A stretch of DNA of 35,452 bases from positions 1-35,452 of the forward strand of contig UQIW01000023.1 in the NCBI GenBank assembly GCA_900541235.1, given 5' to 3'. Made by a program: the position numbers and the translations under genes. Source of the stretch: an uncultured Collinsella sp. Lineage in GTDB: Bacteria; Actinomycetota; Coriobacteriia; Coriobacteriales; Coriobacteriaceae. Positions 22,438-31,659 of the stretch are shown in pieces. Position 1 is the stretch's first letter. Each line of letters opens with the position of its first letter. The notes beneath the pieces were generated by a model. It was not told where the DNA came from. It ran no database searches and was given only the letters and a program-made list of their open reading frames with translations.

Positions 22438-25317
22438 TTATTGAGCATCAAGTTGAGCCTGACGCTCCCGGTCACGCCTGAGCAACGGCGCCAAAAACTT
22501 GCCCGTATAACTCTGCGGACAGTCCGCAACCTGCTCCGGTGTGCCCGAAACCACGACGGTTCCGCCGCCGTTACCGCCCTCGGGACCCATATCGATCAGG
22601 CGGTCGGCAACCTTGATGACATCAAGGTTGTGTTCAATCACCAGCACCGTGTTGCCCGCATCGACCAAGCGCTGCAGCACATCGAGCAGCTGGCGGACGT
22701 CCTCAAAATGAAGGCCGGTCGTCGGCTCGTCCAAAATATAGAACGTCTTGCCCGTCTGGCGTCGATGAAGCTCCTTGGCGAGTTTCACACGCTGCGCCTC
22801 GCCGCCCGAAAGCGTCGTGGCGGGCTGGCCCAGGCTCACGTAGCCCAAGCCTACATCGTACAGCGTCTGGAGCTTGCGCTTAATCTGCGGGATATTCCCA
22901 AAGAAGGCCAGCGCCTCGGTGACGCTCATGTCGAGCACGTCCGAGATGGTCTTGCCACGGTAGGTGACCTCGAGTGTCTCGCGGTTGTAGCGTTTACCGC
23001 CGCAAACTTCGCAGGGAACGTAGATATCAGGAAGGAAGTGCATCTCGATCTTGATCTGCCCGTCGCCCTTGCACGCCTCACAGCGCCCGCCACTCACATT
23101 AAAGGAGAAACGACCCGGCGAGTAGCCGCGCGCCTTCGACTCCGGCGTACTCGCAAACAGCGCGCGAAGATCATCCCACAGGCCGATATAGGTAGCAGGG
23201 TTGGAACGCGGCGTGCGGCCAATCGGCGACTGGTCGATATCGATAACCTTATCGATACACTCGATGCCCTCGATTTTCTTATATGGACCCACAGGGCGCG
23301 TCGAACGGTGAATGGCATTCGTAAGGGCAGGCGCAATGGTATCGGTAACCAGGGAGCTCTTGCCCGATCCCGACACGCCGGTAACAACCGTAAGCGTACC
23401 AAACTCGATTTTGGCAGTAACGTTTTTGAGGTTGTTGGCTCGAGCGCCCGTAATTTTAAGGCAGCCGCGACCGGGCTTGCGCCGTTCATCAGGCACCCGG
23501 ATCATTCGTTTGCCGGTCAGATAAGCGCCCGTCATCGACTCAGGACACGCCATGATATCGGCAGGCGTTCCCGCCGCGACTACGTGTCCGCCGTTGACGC
23601 CGGCGCCGGGCCCCATGTCGATCACGTAATCGGCGGCACGGATTGTATCCTCGTCGTGTTCGACGACGATAACGGTATTGCCGATATCGCGCAGGCGCTC
23701 GAGCGTCTTGATCAAGCGCTCGTTGTCACGCTGATGAAGACCGATCGAGGGCTCGTCCAGAATATAGAGCACGCCCATGAGACCCGCGCCGATCTGCGTT
23801 GCCAGGCGAATACGCTGCGCCTCGCCACCGGAAAGCGTCGCCGAGGCACGATCGAGCGTCAGATAGTCGAGTCCAACATCGACCAGAAAACGCAAGCGCT
23901 CCAGGATTTCCTTGACGATACGGCCGCCGATAAACTGTTGGCGCTCGGTGAGTTCCAGGCCCTCAAAAAACTCGAGCGATTCACGGCACGACAGGCAACA
24001 AACCTCGTAAATGGACTTGCCGCCCACGGTGACGGCGAGCATCTCAGGGCGCAAACGAGCGCCGTGGCAGCTCGAGCACGGCTCCTCGCGAATGTACTTC
24101 TCCAGGCGCGCCTTGGTGTTCTCGTTCGTCGTCTCGGTATAGCGTTCGTACAGGATGTTGCGAACGCCCGAAAACTTGGTATCCCACTGGCTGCGACGTC
24201 CGTCGAGCTTTTGGTAGTCGACCGAGATCTTCGTATCGCCCAGGCCATCCAAGAATGCACGACGCACGCGAGGGGGCAAGTCCTCCCACGGCGTATCGGT
24301 GCTCACCTTAAAGTGTTTGCAGACCGCAGCAAAAATCTGCGGATAGTAGTTCGAGTTGCCAAACAGGCTACCAAAGACTCCGTCAGCAATGGACTTCGAG
24401 GGGTCCTCGATCAACGCCTCGGCATCAACGGTTTTCTTAAAGCCCAGGCCGTCGCACTCAGGACATGCGCCATAGGGAGCGTTGAACGAAAAATCACGCG
24501 GCTGAAGATCGTCAATGGAGTGACCATGCTCCGGGCACGCCAAGGCCAACGAATACTCCAGCAGCTCGCCCTCGGTCCCCTCGGGAGCATCACGATCGGG
24601 CAGCATGTACACGTTTACATTGCCGTGAGCCAGCGCGGTCGCCTGCTCAACAGACTCGGCGATACGGCCCAGAGAGTTCTCACGGATCACGATGCGATCG
24701 ACTACGACCTCGATATCGTGCTTGAACTTCTTGTCCAGATCGATCGGATCGTCGAGCGAGCGCACTTCACCGTCGACACGCACGCGGCTAAAGCCCTCGG
24801 CGCGAAGGTCCTCAAACAGTTTGGTGTACTCGCCTTTTCGCCCGCGCACCACCGGTGCCAGCACAAACGCGCGGCGGCCCTCCCCCGCCGCCAAGACCTT
24901 GTCGGCAACCTGGTCGGTCGTCTGACGCTCAATGACGCGGCCGCATTCGGGACAGTGCGGGGTGCCCACACGGGCGAACAGCAGGCGCAGATAGTCATAA
25001 ATCTCGGTTACGGTGCCAACCGTCGAGCGAGGGTTTTTAGACGTCGTCTTTTGGTCGATCGACACCGCCGGCGAAAGGCCGTCGATTGAATCCAAGTCGG
25101 GTTTGTCCATCTGGCCCAAGAACTGGCGCGCATAGCTCGAAAGGCTCTCGACGTATCGACGCTGGCCCTCGGCATAGATAGTGTCAAATGCCAGCGAACT
25201 CTTGCCCGAGCCAGAAAGACCGGTAATGACCACGAGTTGGTCACGCGGAATGGAAACATCGATATCACGGAGGTTGTGCTCACGAGCGCCGCGAATAACG
25301 ATAGAAGAATCAGACAT
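22438..25317 (-). CDS. uvrA: excinuclease ABC subunit A
   Basis: Damage-sensing ATPase that loads UvrB. The 959-residue product has two ABC modules: Walker A GLSGSGKSS near residue 31 and GVSGSGKSS in the second half, with signatures LSGGEAQRIRLA and LSGGEAQRVKLA. Three Cys-rich zinc sites are present: CPECG.. in the signature I insert, CSSCHGARL, and the C-terminal GGRCEACKGDG with CEVCGGKRY. ATG 25317 has AAGGAG 5 nt upstream; the frame extends 22 codons further without support. Monocistronic, with a LexA-like site 62-75 nt upstream of the start. Confidence 0.97.
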   Translation of the reverse strand: MSDSSIVIRGAREHNLRDIDVSIPRDQLVVITGLSGSGKSSLAFDTIYAEGQRRYVESLSSYARQFLGQMDKPDLDSIDGLSPAVSIDQKTTSKNPRSTVGTVTEIYDYLRLLFARVGTPHCPECGRVIERQTTDQVADKVLAAGEGRRAFVLAPVVRGRKGEYTKLFEDLRAEGFSRVRVDGEVRSLDDPIDLDKKFKHDIEVVVDRIVIRENSLGRIAESVEQATALAHGNVNVYMLPDRDAPEGTEGELLEYSLALACPEHGHSIDDLQPRDFSFNAPYGACPECDGLGFKKTVDAEALIEDPSKSIADGVFGSLFGNSNYYPQIFAAVCKHFKVSTDTPWEDLPPRVRRAFLDGLGDTKISVDYQKLDGRRSQWDTKFSGVRNILYERYTETTNENTKARLEKYIREEPCSSCHGARLRPEMLAVTVGGKSIYEVCCLSCRESLEFFEGLELTERQQFIGGRIVKEILERLRFLVDVGLDYLTLDRASATLSGGEAQRIRLATQIGAGLMGVLYILDEPSIGLHQRDNERLIKTLERLRDIGNTVIVVEHDEDTIRAADYVIDMGPGAGVNGGHVVAAGTPADIMACPESMTGAYLTGKRMIRVPDERRKPGRGCLKITGARANNLKNVTAKIEFGTLTVVTGVSGSGKSSLVTDTIAPALTNAIHRSTRPVGPYKKIEGIECIDKVIDIDQSPIGRTPRSNPATYIGLWDDLRALFASTPESKARGYSPGRFSFNVSGGRCEACKGDGQIKIEMHFLPDIYVPCEVCGGKRYNRETLEVTYRGKTISDVLDMSVTEALAFFGNIPQIKRKLQTLYDVGLGYVSLGQPATTLSGGEAQRVKLAKELHRRQTGKTFYILDEPTTGLHFEDVRQLLDVLQRLVDAGNTVLVIEHNLDVIKVADRLIDMGPEGGNGGGTVVVSGTPEQVADCPQSYTGKFLAPLLRRDRERQAQLDAQ

Positions 25318-25378
25318 GGAAGCTCCTTGCCTCCTATTGCATCGAATCATACTGTCGATGAGTTTAGCGCACTCGACG

Positions 25379-25392
25379 CGCACAGATGTTCG
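25379..25392 (-). promoter_or_regulatory. LexA/SOS-box-like site upstream of uvrA
   Basis: Minus strand CGAACATCTGTGCG differs at one position of the second half from the Gram-positive consensus CGAAC-N4-GTTCG. SOS control of uvrA is common; a promoter next to it is not clear to me. The rest of 25318-25510 is the divergent uvrA/LTA-synthase region. Confidence 0.42.
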
Positions 25393-25460
25393 TAATACAA
25401 GATTCGCAGACCTTTAGCTTTGCGTATCGGATGCTTTGTTTCTCGAAATGCCGTGGAAAG

Positions 25461-25498
25461 GTTACAGTAATCTACTACTGAACTTAATTTGCTGTAAC
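25461..25498 (+). other. 7-bp inverted repeat GTTACAG/CTGTAAC before the LTA-synthase-like gene
   Basis: Arms at 25461-25467 and 25492-25498 with an AT-rich 24-bp spacer end 12 nt before the start codon, so the right arm touches the ribosome site. It could be an operator or a leader hairpin that masks the site. Confidence 0.35.
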
Positions 25499-25510
25499 AG
25501 AGGAACGTCC

Positions 25511-27664
25511 ATGACCGAAGATATCCCCCTTGAAATCACTTCGAGCGACATGGCCAATCTGCCCATATTCATCGCCGTCCTTATCGTGGCCACCGTCGTC
25601 GTGCGCGTGTATTTTTCAATCAAACACAATGAAAAGCCGCCCATTGCCCGCGTCTTTTGGTGCGCGACGCTCCTCATCCCGCTCGGCATGGTAGCTGCAT
25701 GGATTACGAATCAATTGCTCGTAAATGAGGACAATTCCCTATGGGTCCTTTCTTATTCGGCGCTCGGTGCTGCCGCCGTCATACTTCTTGTCGAGCCTTT
25801 GGTTTCGGGACATATCGACCAAACCGATCTTGCGACGGGAACGGTTGCCTGTATTTGCCGTGACATCCTTGTCATCGCCGCTGTTTCAGCGCTCTCGTTC
25901 GTTTCACTCGAAATTGCCTGTAACGAAACGTTCTATCGCATTCCCGCCAACTCATTCGGGTTTTCCGTCGGGCTGCTCGCGACGGTTCTGCTCTCCCTTT
26001 ATTTGCTGGGACAGCGTCATGGAGGCGTCATGGCCCTCGTGCCCGTCGCCTGTTGCATCCTTGGCATTGCCGAGCACTTCGTCATAACGTTTAAAGGCGA
26101 AGCCATCCTGCCAAGCGATATCTTGGCCCTCGGCACCGCAATGGAAGTGAGCGAGGGATACGAGTTTACCTTTACCGCCGGAATCGTAACCTCTCTCGCC
26201 CTGCTGGAGATTTCCCTGGGGCTTCTTTCGCTTATCCGACCGCGAAAGCTCCGTACGCCCACCCATGTCTTCCCCGCAATCGCCGCTAACCTCTGCGCTT
26301 TTCTGCTAGTGACCGTTGTGGAGCTCTCGGGCTTTTCCAGCATCGACTTGGAGCAGGCGCTGGATTTTGGATTTGACCGTTGGCAGCCCATCACCACATA
26401 TACGTCTCAGGGTTTTATCACTTCGTTCACCGAAATGGCCAACGAGTTGCCCATTGAGAAGCCCGAAGGCTATACGCCCGATGAGGCGCAGAGCATCGAG
26501 CAGGAGCTCGCCGCCGCCTACGACAGCACGTATGGCTCGAGCGAGCAGCGCGCGGCTGCCGTTGCCCAGTTCAATGAAATCAAGCCGACGATTGTTGCCG
26601 TCATGAACGAGAGTTTTAGCGACCTTTCGTGCTTTGAGCAGCTCCAGGCGGCCGGGTACACCGGCCCCGCATTCTACAACTCGCTTCCCGACACACTTGT
26701 TCGCGGCACCATGCTCGCTTCGGTCACCGGTGGCGGAACGGCAAACTCCGAATTCGAATTTTTGACCGGAGCGACAACGGCCTTTGTCGGATTAGGCAAG
26801 ATCCCCTATCAGCTGTATCAGATGAATGGCGTCAACAGCCTGGCAAAGGACCTTAAAGAGCTTGGGTATACCGCTACCGCTATGCACCCGCAAAACCCCG
26901 TCAACTACCATCGAGATAAGATCTATCAGCAGCTGGGCTTTGGAGACTTTCTTTCAATCGGCGATTTCGAAGGTGCGCCCTGTTACCATGCCGGCGTATG
27001 CGACTACGCCACCTACGACAAGATACTCGACCTGCTTAGAACCGACGAAGCGCCGCAGTTCATCTTTGACGTCACGATGCAAAATCACGGCGGCTACGAC
27101 TATGGCACCGTTCCCGCCGAAGAGCTGACAAACTATTGGGTCGAGGGAGCCAGCGAGGGCGCCAATAGCGCGCTCAACACCTATCTCACCTGCATCAACG
27201 CATCCGACCGGGACCTCGAGTACTTTATCAACGAGCTCCGCAATATCGGCAGACCGGTTGTTCTTGTCTTTTTTGGCGACCATCAGCCGAGCGCCGCAAC
27301 GACTCTCAACGACGAGCTGTACCCTCAGGAAGATACGGCAAGCCACGCTTTCCGTGTCTATCAGTCAACCTATTTCGTCTGGGCTAACTATGAAATCGCC
27401 GGCAATACCGAGCTCAACGTCTACGACACCGTCGGGGCAAACGAGATTGCAGCCATTACCCTTAATAAGATCGGCGCCCCGCTCACCGACTATCAAAAGG
27501 CCCTGCTTGCAACAAGGTCAGATGTGCCCACCATCAATGTCGCCGGCTATCTCGGTGCCGACGGGCTGCGCTACAACTTGGAATCTGAAGACAGCCCATA
27601 CACCTCGACGATCGACAAGCTGCAGCGCATGCAATACCTCGAGTTCGCCAGCAAAGTTCAGTAA
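25511..27664 (+). CDS. LTA synthase family membrane phosphotransferase/sulfatase-fold protein
   Basis: Probably transfers glycerol-phosphate or a similar group onto a cell-envelope polymer at the outer face of the membrane. The 717-residue product has about 6-8 membrane spans in the first 272 residues, a linker, then a sulfatase-type domain: VMNESFSD at 364-371 with metal Glu367, a GGGTANSEFE loop with predicted nucleophile Thr410, DVTMQNHGGYD, and FGDHQPS. These are the LtaS-family active-site blocks. ATG 25511 has AGAGGA 7 nt upstream. The exact polymer (lipoteichoic acid or another) is not decidable from sequence. First gene of the only plus-strand block. Confidence 0.86.
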   Translation: MTEDIPLEITSSDMANLPIFIAVLIVATVVVRVYFSIKHNEKPPIARVFWCATLLIPLGMVAAWITNQLLVNEDNSLWVLSYSALGAAAVILLVEPLVSGHIDQTDLATGTVACICRDILVIAAVSALSFVSLEIACNETFYRIPANSFGFSVGLLATVLLSLYLLGQRHGGVMALVPVACCILGIAEHFVITFKGEAILPSDILALGTAMEVSEGYEFTFTAGIVTSLALLEISLGLLSLIRPRKLRTPTHVFPAIAANLCAFLLVTVVELSGFSSIDLEQALDFGFDRWQPITTYTSQGFITSFTEMANELPIEKPEGYTPDEAQSIEQELAAAYDSTYGSSEQRAAAVAQFNEIKPTIVAVMNESFSDLSCFEQLQAAGYTGPAFYNSLPDTLVRGTMLASVTGGGTANSEFEFLTGATTAFVGLGKIPYQLYQMNGVNSLAKDLKELGYTATAMHPQNPVNYHRDKIYQQLGFGDFLSIGDFEGAPCYHAGVCDYATYDKILDLLRTDEAPQFIFDVTMQNHGGYDYGTVPAEELTNYWVEGASEGANSALNTYLTCINASDRDLEYFINELRNIGRPVVLVFFGDHQPSAATTLNDELYPQEDTASHAFRVYQSTYFVWANYEIAGNTELNVYDTVGANEIAAITLNKIGAPLTDYQKALLATRSDVPTINVAGYLGADGLRYNLESEDSPYTSTIDKLQRMQYLEFASKVQ

Positions 27665-27678
27665 GCCCGCCCATTCGC

Positions 27679-27713
27679 TTGGGCCCATCGTATTGCAAGC
27701 ACGCTCGGCCCAA
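27679..27713 (+). terminator. stem-loop after the LTA-synthase-like gene
   Basis: TTGGGCC (27679-27685) pairs with GGCCCAA (27707-27713); an alternative GCCCA/TGGGC stem overlaps its left arm. There is no T run, so termination is doubtful and the two foldings could exclude each other. Confidence 0.35.
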
Positions 27714-27730
27714 ATGCATCGCAAATGACT

Positions 27731-27754
27731 CCCGCTCGCAAACGAGGGTACAAT
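27731..27754 (+). promoter_or_regulatory. candidate promoter of mrp
   Basis: TACAAT (27749-27754) is one base from the -10 consensus; only a poor -35 (TGACTC, 27726-27731) is 17 nt upstream. The leader would hold a GGGGC-TCC-GGCCCC type hairpin close to the ribosome site. Confidence 0.45.
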
Positions 27755-27809
27755 GACGCTCGTGTCACACCGCGGGGCTCCGGCCCCAACATATACAAAG
27801 GAGTCAAAC

Positions 27810-28640
27810 ATGGGTTGCGAGCACGCACAGGCAGCCGGCGGGCAAACGTCGCCGTCGCAATTTGAGGAGAATACGCTGTCCGAGGTCAAGCGCGTTATCG
27901 CCGTGCTTTCCGGTAAGGGCGGCGTCGGCAAGTCATTCGTCACCGGCGCCATCGCCACGGAGCTTTCCCGCCACGGTCACAAGGTCGGCGTCCTCGATGC
28001 CGATATTACCGGCCCCTCTATCCCTAAGATGTTCGGCATGAGCGGACGTCACGTCCATGCCCTCGGCAATCTTATGCTGCCCGAAATCTCCGAGCACGGC
28101 GTCAAGGTTATGAGCTCTAACCTGCTGCTCCAAAACGAAACCGACCCCGTGCTCTGGCGCGGCCCGGTTATCGCGGGTGCCATCAGGCAGTTCTGGAGCG
28201 AAACCTCATGGGGCCCCATCGACTACCTGCTGGTCGACATGCCTCCGGGAACGGGCGACGTCGCCCTCACTGTCTTCCAGTCGCTGCCCGTCGATGGCAT
28301 CGTCATCGTCACGAGCCCGCAGGATCTGGTCTCGATGATCGTCGCCAAGGCGGTCAACATGGCCGAGAAGATGAACGTGCCCATTCTGGGAATCGTCGAA
28401 AACATGAGCTATATCGAGTGCCCCGATTGCGGCAAGAAGATCGAAGTCTTTGGCAAGAGCAAGCTCCCCGAGGTCGCCGAGCGTTACAACCTCGAGATTC
28501 TAGGGCAGCTTCCCATCAATCCGGCACTCGCCGAGGCTTGCGACAAGGGCGAGGTTGAGACCGCACTGCCCGACGGTATGCTGCCCCAAGCCGTCTCTGC
28601 TGTCGAGGCCATTGCCCCGCACGAGACCGCCGAGGCCTAA
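27810..28640 (+). CDS. mrp: Mrp/ApbC-family iron-sulfur carrier ATPase
   Basis: P-loop ATPase that carries or inserts Fe-S clusters. The 276-residue product has the deviant Walker A GKGGVGKS near residues 33-42, DADITGPSIPKMFG, LLVDMPPGTGD, and a C-terminal CPDCGKK pair of cysteines (CxxC) used for cluster binding. It lacks the N-terminal DUF59 domain of longer members; the N-terminus is short and polar with one Cys. ATG 27810 has AAAGGAG 6 nt upstream. The next gene starts immediately after the stop, so the two are coupled. Confidence 0.93.
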   Translation: MGCEHAQAAGGQTSPSQFEENTLSEVKRVIAVLSGKGGVGKSFVTGAIATELSRHGHKVGVLDADITGPSIPKMFGMSGRHVHALGNLMLPEISEHGVKVMSSNLLLQNETDPVLWRGPVIAGAIRQFWSETSWGPIDYLLVDMPPGTGDVALTVFQSLPVDGIVIVTSPQDLVSMIVAKAVNMAEKMNVPILGIVENMSYIECPDCGKKIEVFGKSKLPEVAERYNLEILGQLPINPALAEACDKGEVETALPDGMLPQAVSAVEAIAPHETAEA

Positions 28641-29912
28641 GTGAACACAAACGCCTCCTATGACGTCTTGGTAATCGGCGGCGGGGCCTCGGGTCTCGCC
28701 GCCGCCATTACGGCCGCACGCGCAGGCAAAAGCGTCTGCATCGTTGAGCGCGATGTTGCCTGCGGCCTTAAACTCCTTGCGACCGGCAACGGCCGCTGCA
28801 ACCTTTCCAACGAATCAATTGATTTCCAGCGGTACAACCACCCCGCATTCGTCGAATCCGTCATGGGTCCCCGGCCCGAGCAAGAGCTCGGCAGTTTCTT
28901 CTCCTCGCTGGGCATCATGACGACCTCCGAGGAGGGCCGGCTGTATCCGCGCTCCCTTCGTGCCGAATCGGTGCGCGATGCGCTTCTCAACGCTTGCAAT
29001 CACCTGGGTATCACCTTGATCTGTGGAGCAAACGTTGCCTCGGCATTCAAAGCCCCCGAGGGCTGGGTACTCCAAATAGACCGTCCCGCGCGAGCACTCA
29101 AGGCAAAAAAGCACGACGACCGAAAATCGGAGGTTCGCTCGCTTCGGAAGGCGCTTGCCGACACCCCTCGCAAGAACGAGACGCTGCAGGCAAAGGCCGT
29201 AATTATCGCTACGGGCGGCAGCCCCGCCGACATCGCGAAGACGTTCAATCTTTCCCTCACACCGCAGCATCCCGTCCTCTGCCCTGTGTCGGCATCGGTC
29301 TTCGGCGACCAGACTGCGCTCAAGACGCTGGATGGCCTGCGCGTCCGCGCCCGTTTGACGCTCACCCGCAATCACGAGGAGCTCTGGCACGAAGACGGCG
29401 AAGTGCTCTTCCGAACCTTTGGCATTTCGGGCGTTGCTGCCTTTAACCTCTCCCGTCGCGTTCAGCGCGACGACACGATTCTGCTCGACGTTTTCCCCGA
29501 CCTCTCCAAAGACGTGTTGCTCAATATGCTCAATCAGCGAGTTGCGTTGCTCGGCGGCTTTTCACCCCGCGACCCCCGCTGGCTCGACGGCATGCTTGCC
29601 CCGCAGTTCTCTCACGTTGTCTGCACCGCATTCGAACAGTGCCACCCCGGGTCGTACGACGTCATCCATCTGGTCTCAATCCTCAAGCACTTTAAGATGC
29701 TCGTCGAGGGAACGACAGAGGAGCGTTCGGCCCAGGTCACGCGCGGCGGCGTGCCCATCGAGAGCGTCTCAGCTCCCAACCTCTGCGTGAGCAACGCGGC
29801 AGACGCCCCACTTTACATCTGTGGCGAGGCGCTCGACATCGATGCCGATTGCGGCGGTTTCAACCTTGCATGGGCTTGGATCTCGGGTATTCGCGCTGCA
29901 AGCAGCCTATAG
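28641..29912 (+). CDS. HI0933/YhiN-type FAD-dependent oxidoreductase
   Basis: NAD(P)/FAD flavoprotein of unknown substrate. The 423-residue product has an N-terminal dinucleotide fold VLVIGGGASGLAAAITAA (about 9-26), the family block LLATGNGRCNLSN, the ATGG motif in AVIIATGGSP, and a C-terminal GEALDIDADCGGFNLAWAWISG that closes the FAD site. Residues about 148-185 are a basic, charged stretch that looks like an insertion relative to family members. The GTG start follows the mrp stop without a gap. The family includes BaiN-annotated proteins, but membership does not show bile acid activity. Confidence 0.85.
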   Translation: MNTNASYDVLVIGGGASGLAAAITAARAGKSVCIVERDVACGLKLLATGNGRCNLSNESIDFQRYNHPAFVESVMGPRPEQELGSFFSSLGIMTTSEEGRLYPRSLRAESVRDALLNACNHLGITLICGANVASAFKAPEGWVLQIDRPARALKAKKHDDRKSEVRSLRKALADTPRKNETLQAKAVIIATGGSPADIAKTFNLSLTPQHPVLCPVSASVFGDQTALKTLDGLRVRARLTLTRNHEELWHEDGEVLFRTFGISGVAAFNLSRRVQRDDTILLDVFPDLSKDVLLNMLNQRVALLGGFSPRDPRWLDGMLAPQFSHVVCTAFEQCHPGSYDVIHLVSILKHFKMLVEGTTEERSAQVTRGGVPIESVSAPNLCVSNAADAPLYICGEALDIDADCGGFNLAWAWISGIRAASSL

Positions 29913-29922
29913 CCGCGCAGTC

Positions 29923-29970
29923 TATAATCAAAACGCATTCGGGCCGTCTGGGACACCGGGCGGCCTCTTT
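29923..29970 (+). promoter_or_regulatory. TATAAT box followed by a GC-rich hairpin and T-rich tail
   Basis: A perfect TATAAT (29923-29928) without a good -35 is followed by a stem 29942-29946 with 29961-29965 (GGCCG/CGGCC with inner pairs) and TCTTTCTTG. The stem can end transcription from mrp and the flavoprotein, or attenuate transcription started at the TATAAT box. It lies 27 nt before the next start codon. Confidence 0.45.
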
Positions 29971-29991
29971 CTTGCATCTAAGGAGACCTCG

Positions 29992-31632
29992 ATGATCGAA
30001 ATCACCCAAGTCCACGCGTCACTCGATGAGGCCGGCGACGAAGCCGCCTGCCTTGCTATTGGTAGACGCGCCGTCAAACGAGCCCTGCGATGCGAGGATT
30101 CCCAGATTAAAGCCATTGAGCTCCATCGCAAGTCAATCGACGCCCGTAAAAAACGAGATGTCCATTTTATTTTGAGCTTTCGAGTCGAGCTGACAAGCTC
30201 CCGACTCGAGCAGGAGGTGGTCGACCGCGTCGCCGAGCGCGACCGCTCGCGCATCCGCATGGTAGACGGCGAGGCTCCTTCATTCCCCAACCCTGTCCCA
30301 AATGCACCCAAGGGGCGTCCCGTCGTTGTCGGCGCCGGTTGCGCCGGTCTCTTCGCCGCCCTGACCCTTGCCGAAGCGGGCCTTAAACCCCTGCTCATCG
30401 AGCGCGGCGACCCCGCGCTTCGCCGCTCGGAAGCGATTGATCTCTTTCTTAAGGAGCGTATCCTCGACCCCGAAAGCAATATCCAATTTGGCCTGGGCGG
30501 CGCAGGGACCTTCTCGGACGGCAAGCTCAACACGGGAACCAAGAATCCTGCCCATCGACTGATTCTTGAGACCTTCGTCAAAGCGGGCTCACCTCGCGAC
30601 ATCCTGTGGGACGCCAAACCGCACATTGGCTCCGACATCCTACCCACCGTCGTCACCAACATTTCTCAGCGCATCGAGCAGCTCGGTGGAACCGTCCGCT
30701 ATCGAACAAGGCTCGTCAATATTCGAACCGATGAATCTGGCGCCATCACCGGCGTCGATGTCCAACCGCCCCAAGAAACCACAAGCGAGACAATCGCCAC
30801 AAAGCACCTCATTCTCGCCTGCGGCCATTCCGCCCGCGACGTATTCGAGCTTCTCAAAGAACATGACGTTACCCTCGCGCAAAAGACCTTTGCCATGGGT
30901 GTGCGCATCGAGCATCCACAGCATGACATCGACCGTGCCCAATATGGCCCTTCGGCGGGACACCCGGCACTCGGAGCAGCCCCCTACAAGCTTGTCGCCC
31001 ATCTCCCCAACGGCCGCAGTGTGTTCTCGTTTTGCATGTGCCCCGGCGGACAGGTTGTCGCGGCTTCTTCCGAGCAGGGCCATCTGTGCGTCAACGGTGC
31101 CAGCCTCAATGCCCGCGACGGGCGCAACGCAAATGCCGCCCTACTCGTCAACGTCACACCCGACGACCTTCCCGGCGATGATCCGCTCGCAGGCATTGAG
31201 CTCCAGCGCGCCTGCGAGCGAGCCGCCTATCGCCTGGGTGGCTCTAACTGGAACGCGCCGGCACAGCTCGTCGGAGATTTCCTTGCGGGGCGCGCCAGCA
31301 CGGCACCCGGAAAGGTAAAACCAACCTATCCACTTGGCGTGACCTGGACGGCGATCGACGATGCCCTCCCGCAGCATATCGTCGAATCGCTTCGTTTGGG
31401 AATTCCCCTGCTCGGTAAGAAACTGCGTGGCTATGACCGCCCCGATGCGGTCCTCACTGGCGTGGAGACGCGTTCGAGCTCCCCGGTTACGGTCATCCGC
31501 GATCGAACATGCCACGCCGTGTCGACCCCGGGCCTTTACCCTTGCGGCGAGGGTGCCGGATATGCCGGCGGCATCATGAGTGCCGCCACCGACGGCATCC
31601 GTTGCGCTGAGGCGCTGATAGCAGACCTCTAG
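29992..31632 (+). CDS. FAD-dependent dehydrogenase of the COG2509 type
   Basis: A second flavoprotein of unknown substrate. The 546-residue product has an N-terminal basic region with RALRCEDSQIKAIELHRKSI, FAD-binding VVVGAGCAGLFAALTLAEAG near residues 108-127, and the family-specific QFGLGGAGTFSDGKLNTGTK. Further blocks are FCMCPGGQVV and a C-terminal GLYPCGEGAGYAGGIMSAA. ATG 29992 has AAGGAG 7 nt upstream; a longer frame enters the previous gene and is rejected. The length and motifs fit the family; the cysteines in GAGCAG and FCMCPGG are typical of it. Confidence 0.85.
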   Translation: MIEITQVHASLDEAGDEAACLAIGRRAVKRALRCEDSQIKAIELHRKSIDARKKRDVHFILSFRVELTSSRLEQEVVDRVAERDRSRIRMVDGEAPSFPNPVPNAPKGRPVVVGAGCAGLFAALTLAEAGLKPLLIERGDPALRRSEAIDLFLKERILDPESNIQFGLGGAGTFSDGKLNTGTKNPAHRLILETFVKAGSPRDILWDAKPHIGSDILPTVVTNISQRIEQLGGTVRYRTRLVNIRTDESGAITGVDVQPPQETTSETIATKHLILACGHSARDVFELLKEHDVTLAQKTFAMGVRIEHPQHDIDRAQYGPSAGHPALGAAPYKLVAHLPNGRSVFSFCMCPGGQVVAASSEQGHLCVNGASLNARDGRNANAALLVNVTPDDLPGDDPLAGIELQRACERAAYRLGGSNWNAPAQLVGDFLAGRASTAPGKVKPTYPLGVTWTAIDDALPQHIVESLRLGIPLLGKKLRGYDRPDAVLTGVETRSSSPVTVIRDRTCHAVSTPGLYPCGEGAGYAGGIMSAATDGIRCAEALIADL

Positions 31633-31659
31633 TGCACGAACTCTCGCGTCCGAACGACA

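Noticed and set aside
22441..25089. Open frame of about 880 codons opposite uvrA
   Set aside because: Antisense shadow of uvrA; no ribosome site, no domain, and a composition typical for reversed GC-rich genes. The same applies to 12010-14277, 14470-16023, 16319-17824 and 18583-20304.
28641..29912. Reading the HI0933-type flavoprotein as a bile-acid enzyme (BaiN)
   Set aside because: The family is widespread in bacteria with no bile-acid role; no other bai gene is nearby.
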